Below, piece by piece: positions 55,279-64,000 of a stretch of DNA of 64,000 nt. The stretch lies in assembly GCA_021432605.1 (NCBI GenBank), contig MU271145.1, positions 620,001 to 684,000 on the forward strand, read 5' to 3'. Source of the DNA: Coniochaeta sp. PMI_546. Taxonomy: Eukaryota > Ascomycota > Sordariomycetes > Coniochaetales > Coniochaetaceae. The stretch's first letter is position 1; each line of letters starts with the position of its first letter. Both the position numbers and the translations under genes were made by a program. The notes below the pieces were generated by a model that saw nothing but the letters and a program-made list of their open reading frames with translations, was not told the DNA's origin and searched no databases.

Positions 55279-56358
55279 GGTTATGTTCATACTGCCATTC
55301 ACAAGATGAAGGTAAGTCCGTCAAGAAAGGTAGAGATATATCGAGAGGGCATGGAAGAGATAGATATTAGGACATGTACTCCAACGGTGATGTTCGCAAA
55401 TACTCGAGTAGATATCGCGAGAGGTCGTGGATACATGAAAGGCGCACTATGGATACAGACGGTTCCCTGCTATGTTATCCGAATCAGATAGATTTGATTT
55501 CACGTGGACTTGGCCCATGAACGTGCCAAATCATGTATTTTTCTATTTTTTTTTTTTTACCAAACTGGACTTGAGTCTCTTTAAGTCAAAAGGGCATACT
55601 ACATCAGATGACATATCTATAGAAGTATTTTGGGACGGTCTAGATTTCAGGGGTCCCTCTGGACCGTGCCGAGGGGCACCTGGTACCCATCAAAATCTGG
55701 CGATGGCGGGGCTTCAAGGTTGGAGTCATGAGGAGGGGCAACCCACTTAAGTAAGGTATCTGTCTTTGACGCCAAAGCTCAACGTGACTCTTTTCGCGGC
55801 TGCCATTGAGCGACAAGAAGACTGACCGCTCCGTATCAACTTTCTTCACACGAAGAACATTCGGCTTGTGCAACCGCCCTACGGGTTTCTCTTGCTGCTG
55901 ATATATCAGACTTAAGAACTTTTTCAACGCCTTGCCTCTTCTCCTGCAAGGGTGATCGTCTGTTGTCTTATCCAATAAGATCCAGAGCTTCGTCCACCTC
56001 TCCCTTAAATCGCTCCAGAGCCTTTTGCCGCCGGGATCAAGGCGCCTGTTGGTGTTGTTGGCAATCAGAAGGGGTTCAAGGTTCGAGCACCCTGTCCTAT
56101 CTTGCCGTGCGGAGACTGCATTCTGCATTCTCTGCACTTTTTATCACGGCTTCTCACGGGTCCCAGCCACCCATCTCTAACGAGAGCGAGACTTTGTCGG
56201 CTATCCTCCGCAAGACCCAGACGGCTGGCAGTATCTTATTCAACCCGAACCATACTTCACGACGACAACCGCCACCCATCCCTCACTACACCATCTATCC
56301 CCAACCCGCTCTGCTCGCAACGACACCACCCAGGCATCCGGTTCCGTCATCTGCAGAT
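55279..56358. other. Intergenic, no gene seen
   Basis: About 1.1 kb between two plus-strand genes: the RTA1 3' flank, including an 11-base T run near 55549, and the CDK promoter and leader. Nothing else recognised. Confidence 0.45.
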
Positions 56359-57400
56359 ATGGACGGCAAGCGGCATCCGAGTTCGTTCCAGCAGCTGGAG
56401 AAGCTAGGCGAGGGAACATATGCTACTGTACGTCGCTCTATCTACACGTGGCGGTAGAGTACTTGCTGACCGCCGACCTCAGGTGTTCAAAGGGCGCAAT
56501 AGGCAGACGGGCGAGCTGGTGGCCCTGAAGGAAATCCACCTTGATTCGGAGGAAGGCACGCCATCAACCGCGATCCGCGAGATCTCCCTCATGAAGGAAC
56601 TCAAGCACGAAAACATTGTCGGCCTCCACGATGTCATCCACACCGAGAACAAACTCATGCTGGTCTTTGAGTACATGGACGGTGACCTTAAGAGATACAT
56701 GGACACGCAAGGTGACCGGGGAGCACTGAAGCCCATGATCATCAAGTCGTTCATGTACCAGCTTCTCAAGGGCATTGCTTTCTGCCATGAGAACAGGGTT
56801 TTGCACAGAGATCTCAAACCTCAAAATCTCCTCATCAACAGCAAGGGACAGCTCAAAATCGGCGATTTCGGACTTGCTAGGGCGTTTGGAATTCCCGTTA
56901 ACACGTTCTCGAACGAGGTGGTTACACTTTGGTACCGAGCACCCGACGTGCTGCTTGGTAGCAGGTCTTATAACACGAGCATAGACATCTGGTCAGCTGG
57001 CTGTATCATGGCCGAGATGTACACCGGCCGTCCGCTGTTCCCCGGCACGACGAACGAGGACCAGATCGTCCGCATCTTTAGGATAATGGGGACCCCGACA
57101 GAGCGGACCTGGCCGGGCATCACGCAACTACCAGAGTACAAGGCTACCTTCCAAATGTATGCTACACAAGACCTCCGTCAGATCTTGCCTCAAATCGACC
57201 ACTCCGGCATCGACCTGCTCCAGAGGATGCTCCAGCTTCAGCCAGAGCGGCGTATCAGTGCCCAAGATGCACTGAAACATCCGTGGTTTACCGACCTGAT
57301 CATGCAACAACACCAGCAGCAACAACAGCAGCAACAGCAGATGATGCAAGGTCAACACCGGGCTTACCAGCTACCCGTACCAGGCCATGAGGGATATTAG
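56359..57400 (+). CDS. PHO85: Pho85-like cyclin-dependent kinase
   Basis: Two exons, 56359-56427 and 56483-57400, with a 55-nt intron, give 328 residues. All kinase motifs are present: Gly-loop [12 protein letters not shown] across the splice, catalytic Lys39 (VALK), the cyclin-binding helix [16 protein letters not shown] (PSTAIRE at 50-56), HRDLKPQN with Asp133, DFG Asp151, then the activation segment [16 protein letters not shown] and the CMGC insert. The start [17 protein letters not shown] and the APDVLLG segment match Pho85/CDK5 more than Cdc28, which lacks this [11 protein letters not shown] spacing. A poly-Gln tail (303-315) is variable in fungi. Pho85-type kinases govern phosphate and nutrient signals, glycogen and polarity with several cyclins. 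Confidence 0.93.
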
Positions 57401-59204
57401 AATGCGCCATCTGTGTTCGGATCCTCCGGCAAGGAACCACGATGCGTCCTTCGAAGGACCTTTCGGTTCCCGACTCAAATCCTCATCTTGAATCAGACCT
57501 TTTCCAGCGAACAGTCAGCACCAGCTTCATGCCATACTTTTGCGCCGGACACTCCTGTACCATGGGCACCGGCTCGACCCTCTTCCGGGCCTCGCTACTC
57601 CGAAAATCCAGTGATTTCACGTTCTTCCAAAATCGAGCTGCGCCCCAATGATCGGCCCCGATCATTTCCAGGGGAGCATAGACTATCTCATCTCTACTAG
57701 CCTTCGCCAGCCTCTGCTTTAGCTACGTTCGTCAGCAGCTATGCTACCATCCGCGGGATCTCTTCCGCCGTTGTCAGTACCTGGTACCGCTTCTCCCGGA
57801 CTTCGTCCGCCTATTCCATTTGATGAGAAAATATCCTCATCTTTGCTTAGCCAGTCAGAACGACCACCTGAGTCCCAATCATCTTTGCCCCCACGATCAG
57901 ACTGGTCACTGGACCAATACCAGATATATCCATTAGGCTTAGTCAGAATGTTTCCCAAAGGACTACCATGTCCGGTGCGCGCTGTGCAAGATGCTGCTGC
58001 ACTTTCCCGTGGACTTGCACCTGGTCGTGGTCAAAGGCAAGAACCTAGTTGTAGATGATATCCCACATTCATCCTCCCAGCGGTTCCGAAGCCCAACCAC
58101 TGCGCGTTTTGGCACTGGGCATCCTCAGTCTGCTCCGCCATTTCCCTAACTCATTCAAACAAACAGAGATGTCCCTCAGAGAGAAAAAAAGAAGAAAAAG
58201 AATTACCTTTGAGGGTATCGTCCAAGGCTGACAGATATCCGGTTACTAGCGGTGCACAGACGGTTCAAGGGCAATCAGAGTGACAAGGAGGAGGAGGATG
58301 GTTGGTCGTTAGAGCAGTAAATCTAGGGACTGGCGTGAAGCGGATATCAGTTTTATGCTCAGGTTGCTCTTCCAGACTTGGTTTAGAATGGCTTGATGAT
58401 CCGGCGTCTTGGACTTCGACATGGATTGCATTTCTTGATCGAGCGCGCGTTACAGGCGAATATGGCGGTAGTAATAGGTAGACAGTACTCATATGATATT
58501 CCAATGCTTAATCTTGCATTGTCAGTAAACGATACTACAAGGTAATACATCATGTATATGAGTTGATGGGAGAAGGAAGTGTCAGAGTGGCTGAGTGGCT
58601 GTTACAGGCAGCGCATGCGAGCAAGGACGGGACAGTAGACAAGACCGAGTTCGTGCAAAGGAAGGTACGAGAGACACTATGACGGTGAGATGAGTGTAAG
58701 ATAGGTAATAAAGGTAGCATACAATGACCCGAGGTGCATTATATTAGTAGAGCTGATATATGGCCAGTCCTTTCGAATGTATACCTTACCTACTGAATGT
58801 GTATAGGTACCGTACCTACTGCACAATCATTCTCCGTGGACTCCTTGCTCTCACATGTTCCCCAGAGGTCAAGTAGGTTCGACTCTGACTGCACACAGTT
58901 TCGGGGACCCCACACTCTCTCTATCGATAAGCAAAAGTCGCATCCCTACCTTAGTCAAGAGCTCTTTGTCCCCGAATAATTTACAGACTTGCAGGTTCAA
59001 CAAGACTTCCTACAATACCACCAGGTCCGGCCAACAAACTCACCAAACATCCCTGATCCGGCCCACAGCGACTCAAATTTCCTTCACCACGAAAGAAGGA
59101 CTGCCGTGCCTTTTGCAACCGACAGGTGCATACCCTTTGCGGCCTGTCGTGCAGGTGTTGAGGTTCATCGGTCTTGCCCACGTTCGGCACAACATCCAGC
59201 AACG
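57401..59204. other. Intergenic, no gene seen
   Basis: About 1.8 kb between two plus-strand genes. It holds the CDK 3' flank and the EDC3 promoter. A 105-codon plus-strand frame (57741-58058) and a minus-strand frame over the same bases are both open by composition; neither looks like a known protein. TACCTACT/TAGGTACC words occur near 58790-58820. Confidence 0.45.
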
Positions 59205-61535
59205 ATGGCGGACGCGTTCATCGGCCTGCAGATGCTCGTCACAGTGCGCGGAGGAAAACTCAAGGGCACCGTGAGCTCTGTCGAAGCGGGCAGGAGCCTG
59301 ACGCTGAGCAATGTCTGGAGGCTCGATACTAATCAATGGGAGCCACGGATCACGATAGAAGCCGCTGATATCATTGACCTTACCGAGATTCCTGCCGCTC
59401 CTCCGGTGGAACCTCCAGCTCCAGCTCCAGTGCAAGTTCCGAATCCTCTTGCTGCAGTTCCTCCTCCGTCTGCACCTGCATTCACCGACCCTGCGATCCT
59501 TGCTGTCGGCAAGAAACCAGTAGTACCCAGCCAGCCGAAAGAACCGCACCCTCAGCTTCACCACAGCGAGAAGACGGATCCGCAAGTATCCATAGGTCTT
59601 CTGTCTCCAACTCGAACTACCCCACAAGATGCAACGCCCATCGCAACAGTTTCGGCGTCCGTGGAAGGCCTAAATATCAAGGTCACCAAGCCTAATATGC
59701 CATTACAGTCTGGGGAGGAAGAGGAGATCATAGAGCTGGAGATCAGCGGACAGCCGACGCAAGAACCACGCAGGAGGACGAGACGAGGGAATAGAAGGCC
59801 ACGCAATGGCGCCCAGGACGATGTCGAAGCGTCGCCGCAACCCGCGAAAGCAAGAGCGGCTGGCCAAGGGAAGGGCTGGAGGCAGACACCGATGCTTCAG
59901 AGCACGCCATCATTTCAGCCGTTCAATTCGCTCAAGCGGAATGGAGCTAAGGGCAAGACGGCGAATGACAATGGCTGGGCCTCGGAGGATGTTACGGACG
60001 TCCAAGAAGCTGGCGACTTTGACTTCGAGGGTGGACTTGCTAAGTTTGATAAGCGTAACCTCTTCGAACAGATGCGGAAGGACGATCAGGTCGACGATGC
60101 AGAGCGACTGGTGTCTCACAATCGACAACAGCGCCCAAAACCTGGTACGGCCGGAGGCAAGAATCTGCACCACTCTGAGAACGTGCTCGACGGGCAGGCC
60201 TCGGCATCCAAGGGTGTAAGGGAGAAGCCGAACACCGAGACGCCTAATGATTTCTGGAATAGCGAGGCGGATGAGGGCATTCTCAACGGCGCCGAGAGGC
60301 TAAGTGGTCGCGAGATGGGGAGCAGGCAAAGCTCCCGCAGGGGAGAGAGCAAGATGTCCACGTCACGGAGGTCACAGTCACGCAAAGCCAGTGCCGTCAT
60401 CTCCGGGCAGGGACCGACCAGGGTCAATTCTGGTGTAAGCACCCAACCTTTCACAATCAGGCTCAGTCGGCCGAGCAGCCGGTTATCAATAACCGTTATT
60501 GATAAAAAGAAACAGCTCGCCGGTAACGCTTCGCAGCAGGGCTTGTACCTGCTTCCGTCCAACCGCAAGCTCGAGACCGTCTCGGCGCTGCAGATGCTCA
60601 ATCTCGAGAACATCGCGCACAACGAACTCGGTCTCACCGAGGACATGATGACCGAAAATGCCGGTCGGGGCATCGCCGAGGTGACGCTGACCGCTCTCGA
60701 CGATCCAGCCATCAAGGTCCGCCATGCGGCGACCGCTGACTCGTCTACTGGCGCAACTCCACCAACTACAGTTGTGATTCTAGCTGGCAACAACAAATCC
60801 GGCATCCGCGCCGTTGCTGCGGGGAGACATCTACGTAACAAGGGCATCAACGTCCTCGTGTGCGTCGTTGGCATCGAGCGCAACGAACGGGAACTCTTGG
60901 AGGACATGCGCCAACAGGTGCGGCTCTTCCGCAACTTCGGCGGCCAGCTCTTCTCCAAGCGGGATCTCTTCAACCACCTGCGCAAGGCCAGCATCCCGAC
61001 GCTGACCATCGACACCCCACGCACAGCGCTGTCGAGCCTGGCTAATCCGTCGCCGGTGACGCTGATCATAGACGCGCTCCTCGGCCTAGCCATCAGCTTC
61101 GAGGAGCTCCGCACGGGCGACCAGGCGACGGTGTACGAGCTCATCGAATGGGCAAACCGCAACGAGGCCTTCGTCCTCGCCATCGACGTCCCGACGGGCA
61201 TCGACCCTTCCTCAGGCAAGGTCAGCGTCATCGACGGCAACCAGCTGTACGTCAAGCCGCGCTACGTGGTCGCCATGGGCGCGCCCAAGCGCGGGCTACT
61301 CGAGGCCGTGGTAGCGGGCGAGCACGACGATAACGAGACCATCTCCGGCCACGCGGCGCTGACGGACGACGCGGCGACGGACTGGAGGCTATTCGTGGCC
61401 GACATTGGTCTCGGGGCGGCGGTGTGGAAGAGGGCCGGCACCAAGATCCGCCGTGGGATTGACTTTGACAACAAGTGGGTACTCGAGATGAAGTATCGGG
61501 GCGGGCCGGACCAGGAGGATGATATGCTCGTTTAG
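59205..61535 (+). CDS. EDC3: Enhancer of mRNA decapping 3
   Basis: Intronless gene for 776 residues. Edc3 activates the Dcp1-Dcp2 decapping enzyme and scaffolds P-bodies. In order: an LSm-like N-terminal domain (about 1-65; FIGLQMLVTVRGGKLKGTVS), a disordered Pro-rich linker, a basic stretch PRRRTRRGNRRPRNG, the FDF motif region (about 265-290; AGDFDFEGGLAKFDKRNLFE), and the YjeF_N domain (about 435-765). In that domain MTENAGRGIAEVTL, the nucleotide-like site VVILAGNNKSGIRAVAAGRH and VTLIIDALLGLAI are seen. The ATG at 59205 is the one that starts the LSm fold; open frame continues upstream without a better start. Length is within the range of filamentous-fungal Edc3. Confidence 0.93.
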   Translation: MADAFIGLQMLVTVRGGKLKGTVSSVEAGRSLTLSNVWRLDTNQWEPRITIEAADIIDLTEIPAAPPVEPPAPAPVQVPNPLAAVPPPSAPAFTDPAILAVGKKPVVPSQPKEPHPQLHHSEKTDPQVSIGLLSPTRTTPQDATPIATVSASVEGLNIKVTKPNMPLQSGEEEEIIELEISGQPTQEPRRRTRRGNRRPRNGAQDDVEASPQPAKARAAGQGKGWRQTPMLQSTPSFQPFNSLKRNGAKGKTANDNGWASEDVTDVQEAGDFDFEGGLAKFDKRNLFEQMRKDDQVDDAERLVSHNRQQRPKPGTAGGKNLHHSENVLDGQASASKGVREKPNTETPNDFWNSEADEGILNGAERLSGREMGSRQSSRRGESKMSTSRRSQSRKASAVISGQGPTRVNSGVSTQPFTIRLSRPSSRLSITVIDKKKQLAGNASQQGLYLLPSNRKLETVSALQMLNLENIAHNELGLTEDMMTENAGRGIAEVTLTALDDPAIKVRHAATADSSTGATPPTTVVILAGNNKSGIRAVAAGRHLRNKGINVLVCVVGIERNERELLEDMRQQVRLFRNFGGQLFSKRDLFNHLRKASIPTLTIDTPRTALSSLANPSPVTLIIDALLGLAISFEELRTGDQATVYELIEWANRNEAFVLAIDVPTGIDPSSGKVSVIDGNQLYVKPRYVVAMGAPKRGLLEAVVAGEHDDNETISGHAALTDDAATDWRLFVADIGLGAAVWKRAGTKIRRGIDFDNKWVLEMKYRGGPDQEDDMLV

Positions 61536-61592
61536 GAAGCCGAGGAGGATCGGTTCAGTTGGGCTGGCACGGCCGTATCACGCTTAACGTCT

Positions 61593-62015
61593 TTAATGCG
61601 GGGAGTATTTGCATGTTGCGGTATCGGTACATTGGGAAGCTATAAGACCATTGGCTCGAACATAACCAATAGGGGGAGTGGCGTCCTCGAGACGGATGAG
61701 ATTCAGGTGGACCTTGATGAATACGTGGATGAGGTTGTGGGCGATGTCGTGGACGAGCTTCACGTGGATGAGATCGTGGATGAGGTTGCGGACGAGGTCA
61801 TGGACGAGCTTCAGCATAAAGTCTTGGTCGGCCTCTGCGGTGTCGAACGTACGGCCAGGCGCAGTGGCAGACGCAGGGGCAGACGCCGGGGCAGACGCCG
61901 GGGCAGACGCGGGGGTAGACACAACCAAGCAAAGGGCATAGCAAAGGGAGCTTCTCAGGCACCTTAGTGGGCGACTGTGAGCTGCGGAACAGAGGCTGTT
62001 CCTGCGGCTGCGCAT
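61593..62015 (-). CDS. Candidate repeat protein, strand uncertain
   Basis: Tentative. An ATG at 62015 (minus strand) opens a 140-residue frame. A hydrophobic stretch LCYALCLVVSTPASAPASA near residue 24 could be a secretion signal. Ala/Pro/Ser repeats (PASA x4) follow, then a His/Leu/Val-rich amphipathic block from the second array (KLVHDLVRNLIHDLIHVKLV onward), ending KYSPH. The frame is open further upstream to an alternative-start position at 62243. The plus strand is equally open from an ATG at 61596 (123 residues), with an acidic VDEV/VDEL block and an Arg/Gly-rich block. Because the 12-bp period is a multiple of three, every frame is kept open, so neither strand is proven coding. Part could be EDC3 or DLH 3' untranslated sequence. 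Confidence 0.3.
   Translation of the reverse strand: MRSRRNSLCSAAHSRPLRCLRSSLCYALCLVVSTPASAPASAPASAPASATAPGRTFDTAEADQDFMLKLVHDLVRNLIHDLIHVKLVHDIAHNLIHVFIKVHLNLIRLEDATPPIGYVRANGLIASQCTDTATCKYSPH
61725..61811. repeat. 12-bp tandem repeat array A
   Basis: Seven units of a GTGGAYGAGSTT-like 12-mer: 61725-61760 (three units), a CAC trinucleotide, 61764-61775, then 61776-61811 (three units). The two three-unit groups are themselves similar, suggesting duplication of a 36-bp block. Positions 61692-61703 hold an upstream diverged copy. Confidence 0.85.
61863..61920. repeat. 12-bp minisatellite array B
   Basis: About 4.8 copies of NGGGGCAGACGC-like units, the middle copies (61887-61910) identical. 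Different sequence but the same period as array A about 50 bp upstream. Confidence 0.88.
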
Positions 62016-62389
62016 GATCAACAGCTTCTCGCGGACTCTTGCTTCGAGGACAACGACACACGGATCCGCCACAACCAGAAAGACGGGCGCTATTTCGGTA
62101 AACATCACAGGCGGACGGTAGCATGGCAGGGCGTTTACTTCTTTGTTCGTTTCGTGATAGCGGTGCATTCTCGTGCAGAGTCTGCTTGTCAGGGAACAGG
62201 GGCTGGATTTTGCGTTTTTTATCGACCGTTCATGACCGAACACTGGGTTTTAGAAAAGTCTTACACCGCCCAAGATTCTGCATTTTTGCTGCTTTTCGGA
62301 GGAGCGACCCTACAGTGGTCGTCGACTGGTCTAGACATCATCATAGACAGGTTTCAATTGACACTCCAGAAGACCTTTCGGCACGTTCC

Positions 62390-63276
62390 TCACAGGTACT
62401 TATTAAAGAAATCAGCCACAGCATGATAGCCCCTCTCGTACTCCTTCAGGTTCGCCTCATCTTTCAAGTTCGCCCTGGCACCCATCCAGCCGTGGAACAT
62501 GGTATCGTATGTTTCGACATGACCAATCTTTCCCGGTTTGGAGAAGACTTCCTTGATCTCGGCCACGACGTCGGCCGGCTCTCCAGGCGAAGCCAGACAG
62601 ATAAACGGCACATTCAACGCCTCGTGCTCTTTAACGTCAAGGCGACTAATCACGACCATTAGCACCGATCTCACAAAACTAGTCCATCAAAGCCGCAGAC
62701 ACGTACCTAGGGTGCGCCGTCCCACTAACACTGAACTTTCTTCCCGTCCCCTCGTTCCCCTCTCCTGCGGCCAGAACAGCGATCTTGCCCCCGAAACACA
62801 AGCCAAAGACACCCACGTGGCCCTCGACCTCTGGCCATTTCTCCCCTACCTCCTTCCGGACCTCGACCAGCTTCTCGACTGTGGCATCCAACCGCACCTG
62901 CCGCTGCACGAACCCATCGAGGGCCGCCTTGTCCTCGGCGGTGGCGGACGGTCCGAACCAGGACGCCTTGCAGTAGTCGCCCTTGAACCAGTCCGGGATG
63001 AGGACCACGGAGTTGGTTGCGGCCGAGAGCCTGTCTGCGCCTTGGATGGTCTGGGCCGCGAGGCCGAAGACATCGTAGACTTCGATGATGGCGCGCTGGG
63101 GTGTGCCTGGGGGCTTGACGACGTCTGACGGAGGGTTAGAGCTATGGAAAAAATATGACTACTGGGAGTCTTGAGATGATATGCTTACATGTCTTTAGCC
63201 CGGCAATAGTCCCATAGTAACCCTTGGGCGTGTACTCGGCCGACACAGGCGGGAGGGCACAGCACGCCTTGTCCAT
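62390..63276 (-). CDS. Dienelactone-hydrolase-like protein
   Basis: Alpha/beta hydrolase of the dienelactone hydrolase family. Three exons, 63189-63276, 62707-63124 and 62390-62645, with introns of 64 and 61 nt, give 253 residues. The start MDKACCALPPVSAEYTPKGY is typical of fungal family members (C-C-x-P-P). YDVFGL, VLIPDWFKGD and GLCFGGKIAVLA are seen; the nucleophile position, Cys139 in G-L-C-F-G-G, is the Cys typical of DLH. The C-terminal FHGWMGARA supplies the catalytic His. Residues after the first splice read TYVVKPPGTPQRAIIEVYDV. Fungal members act on varied lactones or esters; substrate unknown. No signal peptide. Confidence 0.9.
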
Positions 63277-63827
63277 TTGGGATAAACTCTATTTCCGGTC
63301 CTGGTTAGGACCCTTGGTTCCGTCTCGGGGGAAGGCACCTGGGACGTGTTCAAGAGACGATGATGAGAGTGCTCAGCTCGATATCGACAGACCTGTGCGC
63401 ATCGTGGCCACTTGGTAGCTTGTACCTCACTTACACTGGTCACTTATATACATCTTGGTCCAACCCCACTTTCCGACGGACTGTTGTTGATGGTTATGCC
63501 GTTTCGGCGCCGAGCACGCTATTCAGTGTGTTGTGCGTTTACGGCGGCATATGCGGTGCCGAAGCGGAGCTAAGAGACGGACTTAAGGAGGTTAAGTAGG
63601 TGGACTAGCATATATCTCCTGCTCACAGTTTGTGGTTGCTGTAAAGGGGTTGCTGTTGGTAAAATGTTATAAGCTCTTTTTCGTCCGTATCATACATATT
63701 CCACACTTTATACAGGATATTATACAACATGTAGAGGAGAATCTAGAACGAAGTGCTGTGACGCGTCCGGCCGAGTCTAGTGCGCGATGCCAACTTTGCG
63801 GTAAGCATAACAGATCTGCAGGACCGG
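63277..63827. other. Spacer DLH / DEAD-box helicase
   Basis: A 551-bp spacer between two minus-strand genes; it should hold the DLH promoter and the helicase 3' end. Nothing else recognised. Confidence 0.45.
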
Positions 63828-64000
63828 CTACACAAGAGCTTGTCCCATGAACATGCTTCGCTTCACCTCTGCAACGACGTCCTTCCGATCATCCTTGCCC
63901 ACAAGCACGATGCCCCTTCCTCTGCGCCCCATCCGGCCCGCGCGGCCCAAACGATGAATAAAGTCGATGGTAGTATGCGGCACGTCGTACAGCACAACAT
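63828..64000 (-). CDS. DEAD-box RNA helicase, C-terminal end (partial)
   Basis: Edge-truncated gene; the frame reads in from the right end and stops at 63828-63830. The 57 visible residues include [20 protein letters not shown] followed by [15 protein letters not shown]. This is helicase motif V/VI ([10 protein letters not shown]), where the arginines contact ATP, followed by the family's strand and short C-terminal helix ending MGQALV. The sequence resembles DEAD-box helicases; the [12 protein letters not shown]-like start is reminiscent of mitochondrial Mrh4, but too little is visible to be sure. The catalytic core lies beyond the window. Confidence 0.88.
   Translation of the reverse strand, partial: VVLYDVPHTTIDFIHRLGRAGRMGRRGRGIVLVGKDDRKDVVAEVKRSMFMGQALV

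Larger units (their letters stand above)
61536..62389. other. Repeat-bearing spacer EDC3 / DLH
   Basis: About 0.85 kb between convergent stops. It holds two adjacent tandem-repeat arrays with a common 12-bp period and open frames on both strands; see the repeat and candidate-gene entries. Confidence 0.6.

Noticed and set aside
57741-58058. 105-codon plus-strand frame downstream of the CDK
   Set aside because: ATG-started but low-complexity, open on both strands, and within the expected 3' flank of the kinase gene.
58571-58640. GTCAGAGTGGCTGAGTGGCT, similar to a tRNA-Leu/Ser D arm
   Set aside because: No anticodon stem, variable arm or T arm (TTCRA with flanking stem) follows at the right distance.
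1-64000. Search for CRISPR arrays, phage genes, operons, riboswitches, rRNA and reverse-transcriptase or transposase genes
   Set aside because: None seen. The gene structure is eukaryotic; no regularly spaced repeat array or polymerase/integrase signature was found by reading.

Overview
The window is nuclear DNA from a filamentous ascomycete (Pezizomycotina). It has roughly balanced base composition and genes carrying 0-4 short introns, mostly 47-91 nt, with GTRNGT-like donors and CTAAC/CTGAC-like branch sites. It encodes fungal-only families (CFEM, RTA1, DUF3716, Nnf1, a Pho85-type CDK) and a tRNA-Asp with an intron. TACCTAGGTA-type palindromes in some spacers would suit a Sordariomycete or Leotiomycete, but I cannot name the genus. 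One 10-base run of N marks an assembly gap.

Layout. 0-16.5 kb: a possible small gene, a DUF3716 cysteine-cluster protein, 3-ketodihydrosphingosine reductase, the SSU-processome factor Sas10/Utp3, Golgi tether subunit Cog1, a peroxisomal enoyl-CoA isomerase ending in HKL, an MCT-type transporter and a vacuolar PQ-loop transporter. 16.5-26.9 kb: a metallophosphoesterase pseudogene fragment, tRNA-Asp, the gap, two small orphan ORFs, an orphan Gln-rich protein, a CFEM membrane protein, the intact metallophosphoesterase and tafazzin. 27.8-43.9 kb: a NOSIP-like RING/U-box protein, a mitochondrial-carrier-family protein, a SLIP-GC-like large GTPase, a disordered orphan, a b561-like membrane protein with an Arg/Ser tail, and Nnf1. 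44.5-64 kb: a PH-domain protein, a 4.4-kb stretch with no recognised gene, a G3BP/Nxt3-like protein, an RTA1-like protein, a Pho85-like CDK, Edc3, a 12-bp-periodic repeat block, a dienelactone-hydrolase-like protein and the C-terminus of a DEAD-box helicase at the edge.

This is mostly conserved housekeeping sequence. I see no biosynthetic cluster, CRISPR array, phage, or intact transposable element, and neighbouring genes do not form one pathway. Loose themes recur: lipid and organelle biology (Tsc10, tafazzin, Eci1, carrier, RTA1, Cog1) and RNA biology (Sas10, Edc3, G3BP-like, DEAD-box). I do not see a convincing new multi-gene system. The points most worth a second look are the tafazzin 19-nt microexon, the SLIP-GC-like GTPase with its odd small intron, the 18-residue repeats on the carrier, the 12-bp-periodic block after EDC3, and the small orphan ORFs.
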